Positions 31,059 through 40,093 of a stretch of 64,000 nucleotides of DNA are shown here, in pieces. This DNA comes from G965247265 sp965247265 (GTDB lineage: Bacteria > Pseudomonadota > Gammaproteobacteria > UBA4575). The notes under the pieces were generated by a model. The model had not been told where the DNA came from and searched no databases. It saw only the letters and a program-made list of their open reading frames with translations. Position 1 is the first letter of the stretch. Each line of letters begins with the position of its first letter. The translations under genes were made by a program, and so were the position numbers. The stretch lies in assembly GCA_965247265.1 (NCBI GenBank), contig OZ252002.1, positions 2,232,001 to 2,296,000 on the forward strand, in the 5' to 3' direction.

Positions 31059-31658
31059 TTAAGACAAACTTGATTTTAATGCAAGACGTATAATTTCTTC
31101 GCTATTTTGATCGTGAGCATCAACCGTACTTACCATGCGACTCGCATCATTTGGTTTATATCCGAGTGAGACTAATGCTGAAACTGCATCCTCAATCGGA
31201 CTTTGTTTATGAACACTACCATTCTTACTATTACCCGACCTGTTGATATCTGTATTCTTGTCCAAGCGATCACGCATATCTATGATGAGTCGTTCAGCTG
31301 TTTTACGCCCAACTCCTGGCAATCGAATTAATGAATCCACATCGCCATTATGTATACAATCTGTAAATACACGTGCATTCATACCCGAAAGAATTGCAAG
31401 TGCCATCTTGGCACCCACACCATTTACTTTTAATAAATTTCGAAACATACTCCGGTCATAAACATTATTGAAAGCATATAAGGTATGTGCATCTTCACGC
31501 ACATGTAAATGCGTGTAAAGCATGACACGCTCACCACAATTCGGCAGCTCATAAAACGTTGACATGGGCGCTTCCAACTCATAGCCAACGCCTTTTACAT
31601 CAATCAAAAGATGCGGTGGTTGTTTTTCAATTATTTCACCATGCAGCCGGCCAATCAT
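31059..31658 (-). CDS. ruvA: Holliday junction DNA-binding protein RuvA
   Basis: 199 aa. Domain I (MIGRLHGEIIEKQPPHLLIDVKG), helix-hairpin-helix domain II (VNGVGAKMALAILSG and LPGVGRKTAERLI) and the flexible C-terminal domain III that contacts RuvB (DAVSALVSLGYKPNDA). Start set at ATG 31658 because AGGAG precedes it and the ATGA overlap with the ruvC stop gives coupling. A longer frame to 31721 would run inside ruvC. Confidence 0.97.
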   Translation of the reverse strand: MIGRLHGEIIEKQPPHLLIDVKGVGYELEAPMSTFYELPNCGERVMLYTHLHVREDAHTLYAFNNVYDRSMFRNLLKVNGVGAKMALAILSGMNARVFTDCIHNGDVDSLIRLPGVGRKTAERLIIDMRDRLDKNTDINRSGNSKNGSVHKQSPIEDAVSALVSLGYKPNDASRMVSTVDAHDQNSEEIIRLALKSSLS

Positions 31659-32200
31659 ACATAGCTCCTGGCCAAAGTAGTTCGATGACCTCCTACTAGA
31701 AGTGATGTATGCGCATGGCATAATGATACGGCCAATGCATCTGCTTCATCAACTTGCAAAACGCCCCGCAATGCCAATAGGCGTAATACCATATGCTGAA
31801 TTTGCTCTTTATTAGCAGCACCATTACCAGCTACAGCTTGCTTCACAGATCTTGCACTGTATTCGCTCACTGGGATATTTGTTTGCACTGCAGCATTGAT
31901 TGCAACACCACGTGCATGACCTAATTTGAGTGCTGATGAAGCATTGCGTGATAAAAATATTTCTTCCACTGCAACTTCATCAGGTTGGTATTCTGATATA
32001 ACCTCGGTCAATTTTCGAAAAATCAAACCAAGCCGTTGTGGCATCTCCATTCCAGAATTGTGTTTCTTGGCACTAATATTCCCACTATGTATATATCGAC
32101 TTGTTCTGCCATCACTTTCAATCACACCATATCCGGTTATCTGCAAACCTGGATCGATTCCAAGTATACGAATTCCTTTAGATTGTTTTAATAATGTCAT
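31655..32200 (-). CDS. ruvC: Holliday junction endonuclease RuvC
   Basis: 181 aa RNase-H-fold resolvase. Catalytic acids lie in ILGIDPGLQITGYGVIE, VAVEEIFLSRNASSALKLGHARG and VDEADALAVSLCHAH. Cuts junctions produced in recombinational repair. Overlaps ruvA by 4 bp and is 16 bp downstream of yebC. Confidence 0.98.
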   Translation of the reverse strand: MTLLKQSKGIRILGIDPGLQITGYGVIESDGRTSRYIHSGNISAKKHNSGMEMPQRLGLIFRKLTEVISEYQPDEVAVEEIFLSRNASSALKLGHARGVAINAAVQTNIPVSEYSARSVKQAVAGNGAANKEQIQHMVLRLLALRGVLQVDEADALAVSLCHAHTSLLVGGHRTTLARSYV

Positions 32201-32216
32201 TTGAATTGTTAGATGT

Positions 32217-32963
32217 CTAAGCTACAGCCTCAAACACCGAATCGGGTATATCTGCATTTGAATAAACATTCTGCACATCATCTAGTTCATCTAATGCTTC
32301 TAATAATCTCAACATAGTTTCACCATCTTTGATTGATAATGATGTTGTAGTAGTTGCTCGCATCGTAACTTCGGCATGATCTGCCGATAATCTTTTGCCT
32401 TCTAATGCCTGCTTGACAACTAAATATTCTTCAGGTGATGTAATCACCTCAATGCGACCATCCTCACTATTAATGACATCTTCGGCACCAAACTCGAGCG
32501 CAATCTCCATGACATCATCTTCATTTATGCCTTCCGAAAACTGAATGACACCCGAATTGGCAAACATGTATGCAACCGAACCCGACGTCCCTAAATTGCC
32601 ATTAAATTTTGAAAATGCATGTCGAATTTCCGCAACCGTCCGATTTCGGTTATCCGTCATACAATCTACGAGTATTGCCGCACCACCTGGACCATAGCCT
32701 TCATAACGTACTTCCTCGAAATTATCACTATCCAACTCGCCCGCACCACGCTTTATTGCACGCTCCACGGTGTCTTTTGGCATGTTGGACGATAACGCCT
32801 TATCTACGGCCAACCGCAAACGCGAATTCGCATCCAAGTCAGAACCGCCCATTCGAGCCGCAACTGTAATTTCGCGTATTAACCTGGTAAATAATTTGCC
32901 GCGCTTTGCATCTTGCGCTTTTTTACGATGCTGAATATTGGCCCATTTACTATGACCAGCCAT
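32217..32963 (-). CDS. yebC: YebC/PmpR family transcriptional regulator
   Basis: 248 aa, full family length, starting MAGHSKWANIQHRKKAQDAKR. Typical blocks: MPKDTVERAIKRGAGE, YEGYGPGGAAILVDCMTDNRNRTVAEIRH and GNLGTSGSVAYMF. Members act as DNA-binding regulators and, for some relatives, help ribosomes at polyproline stretches. First gene of the yebC-ruvC-ruvA-ruvB string. Confidence 0.97.
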   Translation of the reverse strand: MAGHSKWANIQHRKKAQDAKRGKLFTRLIREITVAARMGGSDLDANSRLRLAVDKALSSNMPKDTVERAIKRGAGELDSDNFEEVRYEGYGPGGAAILVDCMTDNRNRTVAEIRHAFSKFNGNLGTSGSVAYMFANSGVIQFSEGINEDDVMEIALEFGAEDVINSEDGRIEVITSPEEYLVVKQALEGKRLSADHAEVTMRATTTTSLSIKDGETMLRLLEALDELDDVQNVYSNADIPDSVFEAVA

Positions 32964-33011
32964 TGATTCTCCTCTACTAGATCAACGGGGTTATTTTAGC
33001 ACTTCCTAATT

Positions 33012-33635
33012 TTAAGTGACATTTCCTATTCTTAAAAATTCATCCACTGTGATGGCTACAGATTTAGCCAGCAACATGCCGATATGACTATAGGGCACCT
33101 GAATATGTAGGGTACAATTTTCGATCTTAGTTTCGGACACCGCTACCGTACCATCATTCGGTTTTTCAAGGGGTGCGCCTAACATGTGACCCATACCTTG
33201 ACCCTGGGTCCCTGCAATAATTGCAAGAGGTCGCGTTCCTTTCCAAGCCGGTACATGCCCATGTAATGCCTTAGCACTATTCCCTAACATACTATTTTTT
33301 ATAAAACTATTTTTAGAAATGTGTCGTGCGACACTGCTCCCCGTTAAGGGCGTCCCAAGCATGACGACTCTGCCAGGCTTTGCGCTGTTAAACATTTCAA
33401 AATAGTGCAACAGGATAATTCCTCCATAGCTATGTCCTACAAAGTGGACAATGTCAGCATCTAATTGATCTACAAATCTTCCTAAAATTAACGCATTTTC
33501 TTTTGGGGTGCGCCTTATACTATGGTAAGAATATTGCTTGCATTCATGCCCTTGAGCACTTAGGTAGCGAGAAATTGGCCTCATCACCCATCCCTTCATC
33601 CAAATACCGTGTGTACAAACGACTATTTCATGCAT
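33012..33635 (-). CDS. Alpha/beta hydrolase (lipase-like)
   Basis: 207 aa. Serine hydrolase fold: oxyanion region CTHGIWMKGWVMRPI, nucleophile elbow GHSYGG, and a C-terminal His in VPYSHIGML. The ADIVHFVGHSYGGIILLHYFE arrangement is that of PGAP1/lipase-type proteins acting on esters. No signal peptide. Sits between nudB (upstream, 15 bp) and yebC on the same strand. Substrate unknown. Confidence 0.82.
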   Translation of the reverse strand: MHEIVVCTHGIWMKGWVMRPISRYLSAQGHECKQYSYHSIRRTPKENALILGRFVDQLDADIVHFVGHSYGGIILLHYFEMFNSAKPGRVVMLGTPLTGSSVARHISKNSFIKNSMLGNSAKALHGHVPAWKGTRPLAIIAGTQGQGMGHMLGAPLEKPNDGTVAVSETKIENCTLHIQVPYSHIGMLLAKSVAITVDEFLRIGNVT

Positions 33636-33650
33636 AGAAACCCTGATAAT

Positions 33651-34082
33651 TTATAATTCAGGCACCCAGCGTAGGATGGCATCTTGATTAGTATGAGAGA
33701 AAGCGAGCTCAGCGGCTTGATTACGAGGAAGCCATTGATACTCTAAATGCTCTCTAGGATCTAATTTTATATTGGCTCTGTTAGGTAATTGCAGGCGAAA
33801 TACATGCTCTTTATTTTCGGTTACACCCGGTGCATAACGTTCACGCCAAATAGAATATATTTTGAATGTCTGCGAAAAATGGCAATCAAGGATATTTTGG
33901 TTCACTAACCCTGTTTCTTCGTGTAGCTCACGAACAGCGGCATCGAGCGGGTCTTCTCCCCGTTCGAGACTGCCCGTTACTGATTGCCAAAAATCATTGG
34001 GAAATGTACGACGCAACAACAAGACATCACTATTCTTCGTGTATACCAAAACAAGCACTGACTCAGGGCGCTTATGGTCCAT
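33651..34082 (-). CDS. nudB: Dihydroneopterin triphosphate diphosphatase NudB
   Basis: 143-aa Nudix hydrolase in folate synthesis. Nudix box GSLERGEDPLDAAVRELHEE followed by TGL, as in NudB. The family-specific RRTFPNDFWQSVTGS precedes it, and the C-terminal EHLEYQWLPRNQAAELAFSHTNQDAI is typical. In E. coli nudB lies between aspS and yebC; here it stays between them with two additional genes. Confidence 0.93.
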   Translation of the reverse strand: MDHKRPESVLVLVYTKNSDVLLLRRTFPNDFWQSVTGSLERGEDPLDAAVRELHEETGLVNQNILDCHFSQTFKIYSIWRERYAPGVTENKEHVFRLQLPNRANIKLDPREHLEYQWLPRNQAAELAFSHTNQDAILRWVPEL

Positions 34083-34165
34083 GATAAATATTTATATAAT
34101 TAAATGACAATTGTTTAGCCGCCTAATTGCACGTATCCTGCAACAAATTCTGTATATTTTAAATC

Positions 34166-35008
34166 ATGAGTTCGATTATAAGAAAATATCTGACAATTTA
34201 TCTTCATCAAATTATCATTGTACTATGTGTCGTACTACTTTCTGCTTCCTGCTCAAGTACATCGTCTAAAAAAACAGACGAGACAAATCGTGAAGGGGAA
34301 GGATATGTAAGGCAAGGTGTGCAATACATGTATGCTGGCAAACTTGATCAAGCATTAATTTCTATCAAAACCGCGATAGATCTCAATCCAGAATCTGCAG
34401 ATGCGTATACCGTGGCAGGATTAATATATAATAAAAATAAGCAACCAGATTTAGCAGAGAAATACTTTAAACGCGCCTTATCCATCGACCCAAACCACTT
34501 TGCTGCACAAACGAACTATGCCAGTTTTCTGTGCAAACATGATAAACCACTAGAAGCAGAAAAATTATTTATGGCGTCTGCAAAAAATAATAAAAATACT
34601 CAACCTGATATAGCTTATACCAATGCTGGTCTTTGCGTAATGGGTGTTCCTGATACAGTAAAAGCAAAAGATTATTTTCAAAAAGCGATAAAAATAAATC
34701 CAAATTCGCCTGTGGCTACATATCAACTCTCAAAAATTCAATATACAAATTACAATTATAAGGATGCGCTTGATCTTTTACAAAAGTATGAGTCCATGGC
34801 ACAACCCACACCGAAAACATTATTATTAGGCGTACAGATAAGCAAAGCACTACAAAATCCGCAACTGGAAAATCAGTATAAGCTTGCCCTCACGCAGCGT
34901 TTTCCAAATTCGCCTGAAGCCCAGCAACTCAACAAAACCTCTAATTCATCAATTCCAAGCGTCCAGCCTGCAGTATTTGATGCGCGAAATGTCCTCGAAA
35001 TAAATTAA
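34166..35008 (+). CDS. PilW/PilF-like TPR lipoprotein
   Basis: 280 aa. Lipoprotein signal with lipobox LSASC (about residue 29), then TPR repeats (about 46-240) such as GYVRQGVQYMYAGKLDQALI, AGLIYNKNKQPDLAEKYFKRALSIDP and PDTVKAKDYFQKAIKINPNS. The architecture matches PilW/PilF, the outer-membrane pilotin for type IV pilus secretin assembly. No other pilus gene is in view, and this position (between nudB and aspS) is not the common one beside rlmN. It converges with aspS. Confidence 0.8.
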   Translation: MSSIIRKYLTIYLHQIIIVLCVVLLSASCSSTSSKKTDETNREGEGYVRQGVQYMYAGKLDQALISIKTAIDLNPESADAYTVAGLIYNKNKQPDLAEKYFKRALSIDPNHFAAQTNYASFLCKHDKPLEAEKLFMASAKNNKNTQPDIAYTNAGLCVMGVPDTVKAKDYFQKAIKINPNSPVATYQLSKIQYTNYNYKDALDLLQKYESMAQPTPKTLLLGVQISKALQNPQLENQYKLALTQRFPNSPEAQQLNKTSNSSIPSVQPAVFDARNVLEIN

Positions 35009-35025
35009 TCTTAATGTGTCTTAAA

Positions 35026-36798
35026 CTAGTTTAATTTGCTACCCAGGCGAATATGTAATTCTTTTAGTTGTCGTTCGCTGACCGATGAAGGTGCATCTGT
35101 CAATAGACATGTTGCATTTTGCGTTTTAGGAAATGGAATTACATCTCTTATCGATTGGCTAGCCGTCAATAGCATTACTAGTCTATCCATGCCAAATGCA
35201 ATTCCTCCATGCGGGGGAGCGCCATAGCGCAAAGCTTTAAGCAAGAATCCAAATTTTTCTTGAGCTTCTTGTTCGCTAATTTGTAATACTTTAAAAACGG
35301 CAGCTTGCATTTCTTGCTTATGAATACGTACCGAACCGCCACCCACTTCAACGCCGTTTAGCACCATATCATAGGCTATTGAAGAAGCATCACCAGGATT
35401 TTCGATAATATCTTTTGGATCATTGTTCGCAGGTGCAGTAAAAGGATGATGAAATGCTGACCAGCGCTTAGCTTCTGCGTCCCATTCGAACATAGGAAAT
35501 TCAACCACCCAAAGTGGACGCCAGCCAGATTGAACTAATTTCAAATCGTGACCTAATTTTACACGTAATGCGCCTAGCGCAGCATTCACAACTTCTTTTT
35601 TATCAGCACCAAAAAATAATAAGTCTCCATTTTGTGCATTAGATTTCAAAATTATTTCCCCAACCGTGTCATCGAGTAAAAATTTAAGTATTGGTGATTG
35701 AAGCCCTTCTTTTAAATTGGCGACATCGTTGCATTTTATATATGCAAGGCCCTTAGCCCCAAATTGACTCACATAATTTGTGTAGTCATCAATCTCCTTG
35801 CGCGTAAATGAAGCGCCATGAGGAACCTTTAACATCGCAACACGACTCGCACTATCATTTGCAGGCCCACTAAACACTTTAAACTCCACGCTTTTCATTA
35901 AATCGGTGATATCAATGAATTCTAATGGAATACGAAGATCTGGTTTATCTTTTCCAAAGCGATGCATTGACTCTGCATAACTCATCCTTGGAAATGGTTT
36001 ATTTAATTTTTCACTACAAATTTTTTCAAACAATACACACATCATGTTTTCTATTATTGACATGATTTGCTCTTCATCCATAAATGAAGTTTCAATGTCT
36101 AATTGCGTAAATTCGGGTTGTCGATCGGCCCGCAGATCTTCATCCCGAAAACAACGTGCGATTTGATAATAACGATCAAAACCGCTCATCATGAGTAGCT
36201 GTTTAAAAATTTGAGGTGATTGTGGTAAAGCAAAAAATGAACCTGGCTGTGTACGACTGGGCACTAAATAATCTCGAGCTCCTTCGGGTGTTGCTTTCGT
36301 CAGAATTGGCGTTTCAATATCCAAAAATCCTTCCTCGTCTAAATAGCTGCGCAATACTTGTGCAACGCGTGCCTTGGTACGGATACGCTCTTGCATAAAA
36401 GGGCGACGTAAATCTACGTATCGATAGCGTAATCGATTTTCTTCATGCACATCCTCATCATCTAGCTGAAAAGGCGGAGTATCTGATTCATTTAGTACTT
36501 TAAGTGATAGCGCTAGTACTTCAACATCGCCTGTAGGCAGATCCGGATTGACAGTCCCCTCAGGCCGTGGACGCACTCTTCCATTCACATGCAATACAAA
36601 TTCATTACGAATTTTCTCTGCAATTTTAAAAATTTCGGGTGAATCTGGATCAAAAACGATTTGTAGCAATCCATCTCGATCTCGCAGATCAACAAAGATA
36701 ACACCGCCATGATCACGTCTGCGGTTGACCCAACCACATACTGAAATTTCTTGATCGACCAATGCATGTGTCACCTGACCACAATAATGAGTGCGCAT
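35026..36798 (-). CDS. aspS: Aspartyl-tRNA synthetase
   Basis: 590 aa, bacterial-type length. OB-fold anticodon domain at the N-terminus (CGWVNRRRDHGGVIFVDLRD), class II motif 2 (RCFRDEDLRADRQPEFTQLD), GAD insertion domain (about 290-420), and motif 3 (APPHGGIAFGMDRLVMLL). Charges tRNA-Asp. Whether it is discriminating or also charges tRNA-Asn cannot be judged. Its stop lies in a TTAAACTAGTTTAA palindrome between convergent genes. Confidence 0.98.
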   Translation of the reverse strand: MRTHYCGQVTHALVDQEISVCGWVNRRRDHGGVIFVDLRDRDGLLQIVFDPDSPEIFKIAEKIRNEFVLHVNGRVRPRPEGTVNPDLPTGDVEVLALSLKVLNESDTPPFQLDDEDVHEENRLRYRYVDLRRPFMQERIRTKARVAQVLRSYLDEEGFLDIETPILTKATPEGARDYLVPSRTQPGSFFALPQSPQIFKQLLMMSGFDRYYQIARCFRDEDLRADRQPEFTQLDIETSFMDEEQIMSIIENMMCVLFEKICSEKLNKPFPRMSYAESMHRFGKDKPDLRIPLEFIDITDLMKSVEFKVFSGPANDSASRVAMLKVPHGASFTRKEIDDYTNYVSQFGAKGLAYIKCNDVANLKEGLQSPILKFLLDDTVGEIILKSNAQNGDLLFFGADKKEVVNAALGALRVKLGHDLKLVQSGWRPLWVVEFPMFEWDAEAKRWSAFHHPFTAPANNDPKDIIENPGDASSIAYDMVLNGVEVGGGSVRIHKQEMQAAVFKVLQISEQEAQEKFGFLLKALRYGAPPHGGIAFGMDRLVMLLTASQSIRDVIPFPKTQNATCLLTDAPSSVSERQLKELHIRLGSKLN

Positions 36799-36932
36799 GT
36801 ATATCTTATATTATGAACCTAGAATTAAACTGAGATGCGTATATGTCTATTAAGCGGCGCATAGTACGTATTGGTAAGTGAGCATGCAATAAAAACAATT
36901 AGATATTTGAGAATACATCCAAATACCTTGAA

Positions 36933-37259
36933 CTAACTCGCTGGTTTAGTTGATTTTGTGTCTTTTTTAGAGTCAGGCTTTGCCTCTTTTTTCTTAGAGG
37001 TATCTTTTTTATCACTATCTTTATTATCGATCTTTTTAGGTTCTTTTGAATCACTTTTGGCTAAATTTCGTTTGTTATCGGATTTAAAATCTGTTTCATA
37101 CCAGCCTGAACCACTTAATCTGAAACTCGCGGTCGAAACCATTTTTTTTAAATCAAGTTTGCCACAACTAGGGCAATCTTTTAGTAAAGGATCGCTAAAC
37201 TTTTGCAACATCTCATGGCGATGACCACATGATTCACATTCATATTCGTATATAGGCAT
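36933..37259 (-). CDS. FmdB family zinc-ribbon protein
   Basis: 108 aa. N-terminal zinc ribbon MPIYEYECESCGHRHEMLQKFSDPLLKDCPSCGK with two CxxC pairs, a STASFRLSGSGWYETDFK segment typical of the family, then a Lys/Asp/Ser-rich disordered tail (about 70-108). The family's role is unknown; members often lie beside aspS. 3 bp from the acylphosphatase gene, so co-transcribed with it and probably aspS. Confidence 0.9.
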   Translation of the reverse strand: MPIYEYECESCGHRHEMLQKFSDPLLKDCPSCGKLDLKKMVSTASFRLSGSGWYETDFKSDNKRNLAKSDSKEPKKIDNKDSDKKDTSKKKEAKPDSKKDTKSTKPAS

Positions 37260-37262
37260 TAG

Positions 37263-37547
37263 TTACAATATTGTAAAATTAGAATAAATTTGTTCAGGTA
37301 TTGGTTTACACTCAATATTATTAACCGCAGAAAATTTTGGTCCGACATGCAACCAAGCTTTTAATTCGTCTAACGCCTCGTCTGAACCACACGCAATGAC
37401 TTCGACACTGCCGTCTGACAAGTTTTTAGCATGCCCTAATATACCAAGTTGTTCTGCTTTATCCCGTGTTGAAGCTCTAAAAAACACCCCTTGCACTTTG
37501 CCATAGATAATACAACGCATATATGCTAATTCAACGTGATCAGCCAT
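37263..37547 (-). CDS. acyP: Acylphosphatase
   Basis: 94 aa. The conserved phosphate-binding loop with catalytic Arg appears as YGKVQGVFFRASTRDKAEQLG, followed by GHAKNLSDGSVEVIACG, where the catalytic Asn is found. Hydrolyses acyl phosphates in the cytoplasm. The short N-terminal extension (MADHVEL) is unremarkable. Confidence 0.93.
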   Translation of the reverse strand: MADHVELAYMRCIIYGKVQGVFFRASTRDKAEQLGILGHAKNLSDGSVEVIACGSDEALDELKAWLHVGPKFSAVNNIECKPIPEQIYSNFTIL

Positions 37548-37621
37548 TCCTGATAAATAACTCTTGATTAATTATAATGGCGCGTAAATATAACCGGAAT
37601 TAGCTAGGAGAAAAAGCGATA

Positions 37622-37975
37622 ATGGACAACAAACAAACCATTATATATTACAATCCAAATTGTTCTAAATGCCGTCTAACGCTGGATCTATTAGATGAAA
37701 AAGGCACACAGCCAGAAATCATCGAATATCTTGACAGCACGCCTACTACATCTGAGTTAAAAGAAATAATTACGAAACTCGGAATTTCTGCAATCCAGCT
37801 TTTGCGAAAAAATGAACCTGCTTATCAAGAGTCAGGCTTGCAGGATACCTCTTCAGAGGATGAGATTTTAGATGCAATGGTTCGATTTCCTATTTTAATT
37901 GAGCGACCCATTGTGATACACAATAATAAAGCCAAAATTGGCAGGCCACCCGAACAAGTTTTAGAATTATTTTAG
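37622..37975 (+). CDS. arsC: Arsenate reductase-like protein (ArsC/YfgD type)
   Basis: 117 aa of the glutaredoxin-linked ArsC family: catalytic Cys in YNPNCSKCRLTLDLLDEKG, and the arginine-containing RPIVIHNNKAKIGRPPEQVLEL end. Chromosomal copies next to hda, as in E. coli (yfgD), may have housekeeping redox roles rather than arsenic resistance. Followed one base later by wrbA, so the two are translationally linked. Confidence 0.9.
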   Translation: MDNKQTIIYYNPNCSKCRLTLDLLDEKGTQPEIIEYLDSTPTTSELKEIITKLGISAIQLLRKNEPAYQESGLQDTSSEDEILDAMVRFPILIERPIVIHNNKAKIGRPPEQVLELF

Positions 37976-37976
37976 C

Positions 37977-38558
37977 ATGTCAAATATCCTCATTCTCTAT
38001 TATTCACGTTATGGTGCCACTAAAGGAATGGCACAACATGTAGCCCGAGGTGTAAATTCTGTAGAAAGTGCTAAAGCATGTATTCGCACGGTACCTCCCG
38101 TTTCTGCAACATGCGAAGCGATTGAAGACAGTATTCCTAATGAAGGACATCCTTACGTCGATTCATCTGATCTCGAACAATGCGATGGGTTAATTTTAGG
38201 TAGCCCTACTCGATTCGGAAATATGGCTGCTCCATTAAAGTATTTTTTGGATTCTACTGGTTCACAATGGTTATCGGGTGTGCTCATTGATAAGCCTGCA
38301 GGTGTTTTCACATCCACCTCGAGCTTGCATGGCGGGCAAGAATCTACATTAATCACAATGATGTTACCATTATTACACCATGGGATGTTTATAGTTGGAC
38401 TTCCTTACAACGAAAAAGAATTATTCTCTACTACCACTGGTGGCACCCCGTATGGGCCCAGTCACTTAGCTGGATCAGAAAATAGCAAAAAAATTAGCGA
38501 GGAAGAAAAAAAGCTTTGCTATGCGTTAGGTAAACGAATTGCTCGCTTTACTATCTAG
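37977..38558 (+). CDS. wrbA: NAD(P)H:quinone oxidoreductase WrbA
   Basis: 193-aa flavodoxin-like FMN protein that reduces quinones by two electrons. FMN loop YYSRYGATKGMAQHVARGV, then GSPTRFGNMAAPLKYFLDSTG and TSTSSLHGGQESTLITMMLPLLHHGM, all typical of WrbA. Ends close to the convergent hda gene. Confidence 0.95.
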   Translation: MSNILILYYSRYGATKGMAQHVARGVNSVESAKACIRTVPPVSATCEAIEDSIPNEGHPYVDSSDLEQCDGLILGSPTRFGNMAAPLKYFLDSTGSQWLSGVLIDKPAGVFTSTSSLHGGQESTLITMMLPLLHHGMFIVGLPYNEKELFSTTTGGTPYGPSHLAGSENSKKISEEEKKLCYALGKRIARFTI

Positions 38559-38578
38559 AGCCGTTCGCATTAAAACGT

Positions 38579-39298
38579 TTACATATCATCTAGCACTGTT
38601 TTCACAAAGGGTATCGTTACCTTTCTTTGCTGTACCAATGAATGATGATCAATTTGGTCTAGCAATGTCACGAGTTGTGTAAGTTCGCGAGTATAGCGTT
38701 TCATTAAGTAATTACAGACATCTAACGAAATTTCAAATCCTCGCGCTTTTGCATGTCGTTGAAGTGCTACTGTCTTTTGTTCATCGTCTAGCGCACTTAA
38801 TCTGTAAACTGGCCCCCACACTAGCCTAGATTTCAAGTCCGGCATTGAAACATTCATACAATTAGGATTATTCGATGCGGTCATTACTAAATTTTTATTT
38901 TTAGCGCGCAGCTCATTGATCAACTGAAATAACGCACTTTCCCAATTATTATCACCTAGGACTTTATCTATATCGTCTATACACACAATATCGAGATTAT
39001 GAATATTTTGAAAAATATTGGCGTTACTACTTGAAAGTTCTTCTAATGGCAGGTAAATAGTACGCTGTTCTGTGCCGACAAGGTAATTACACACAGAATG
39101 AAGTAAATGCGATTTCCCTGTTTGTTTTGCGCCCCATATATAATATTGCCGTGGCTCATTTGAATGAACTCTTAATTCTTTCAGTATGTTCAACAAATTA
39201 TAGTCTTGATCACTAACAAACGTTTCAAATGTGGCAAATGTTCGTGGAGCAATATCAAGAGAATATTGTTGGCTAAATTGCTGACTACTTGTCACCAC
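38579..39298 (-). CDS. hda: DnaA regulatory inactivator Hda
   Basis: 239-aa AAA+ protein homologous to DnaA domain III. Works with the DNA-loaded sliding clamp to convert DnaA-ATP to DnaA-ADP. P-loop WGAKQTGKSHLLHSVC, Walker B VCIDDIDKV, sensor region ASNNPNCM, and C-terminal helical lid RYTRELTQLVTLLDQIDHHSL. The N-terminal QFSQQYSLDI resembles the clamp-binding motif QLSLPL. Followed upstream by a phosphatidyltransferase gene. Confidence 0.93.
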   Translation of the reverse strand: MVTSSQQFSQQYSLDIAPRTFATFETFVSDQDYNLLNILKELRVHSNEPRQYYIWGAKQTGKSHLLHSVCNYLVGTEQRTIYLPLEELSSSNANIFQNIHNLDIVCIDDIDKVLGDNNWESALFQLINELRAKNKNLVMTASNNPNCMNVSMPDLKSRLVWGPVYRLSALDDEQKTVALQRHAKARGFEISLDVCNYLMKRYTRELTQLVTLLDQIDHHSLVQQRKVTIPFVKTVLDDM

Positions 39299-39336
39299 TT
39301 ATTTTTTCAAAAGGTAAAAGTTAGTTTCAGATTTTA

Positions 39337-39888
39337 CTAATTTGAATGTCGTTCAGAACGCCTGGATCTTTCTTCCACCAAGTAGTCCAAACCACTTGCA
39401 ACGGTTGTCAACAACGTAAGTCCGATTAGTAATTGAATCAAAAATATTGGCAAGATACCTACCTGACTATAAACCACCGCTAACACCAAAATTATCTGTA
39501 CAACCGTATTAACTTTACTAATCAGCGTTGGTTGAATTTCGAGTATTCGCGTTGCAAAAATGTATGATAACGCTCCCGCTAATAATGTAACATCTCGAAG
39601 AATCACAACAAAAACTAACCAATGCGGCAAAAGATTGAGTACGCCTAATGTGATATACGCACTTACCAGCATGACTTTATCAGCTGCAGGATCGAGATGA
39701 GCACCTAATGTCGTCTTCCAATCAAATGTCTTCGCTAAATAGCCATCTAATGCATCAGATAATCCCATAAGGAAAAATAGCAACAAGGCATTGCTGTACT
39801 GCTCATCAATCAACCACCATACCAACAGCGGTACAGCTGCAAATCGCGCTGTAGTGATTACATTAGGAAAATACCTCCAGTAAGACAT
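39337..39888 (-). CDS. CDP-alcohol phosphatidyltransferase (PgsA-like)
   Basis: 183 aa from ATG 39888, four to five membrane helices. The CDP-alcohol motif is present as DALDGYLAKTFDWKTTLGAH followed by LDPAADK. The usual AR within the motif is AK here. Similar in length to PgsA but located beside hda and divergent from purM, as a PgsA-like paralogue is in Pseudomonas. The head group (glycerol phosphate or other) is uncertain. A longer frame to 39993 has no support. GGAGG lies 14 bases before the chosen ATG. Confidence 0.82.
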   Translation of the reverse strand: MSYWRYFPNVITTARFAAVPLLVWWLIDEQYSNALLLFFLMGLSDALDGYLAKTFDWKTTLGAHLDPAADKVMLVSAYITLGVLNLLPHWLVFVVILRDVTLLAGALSYIFATRILEIQPTLISKVNTVVQIILVLAVVYSQVGILPIFLIQLLIGLTLLTTVASGLDYLVEERSRRSERHSN

Positions 39889-40093
39889 GTTAGGTCTATC
39901 CGCCTCCTTGGCATACAATATATTTAGTGTACTGAAGTAAATACTTATTCTTATATTTTCTTGGATGGTATAAGTTAGCGAATTGTGAAGCAATGAATTA
40001 TCTTAAATTTGCGAGCTCCTTGTCAGTATTAGAAACACTAGTTACTTTAATATTCAGATAGTTACATAATTTACCTTATCTAAATTTACAAGA

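Noticed and set aside
35021..35034. TTAAACTAGTTTAA palindrome as a bidirectional terminator
   Set aside because: AT-only stem without a loop or T-tract, and it overlaps the aspS stop codon.
39889..39993. 35-residue N-terminal extension of the PgsA-like protein
   Set aside because: It is not membrane-compatible with the family start, and the shorter form matches family length.
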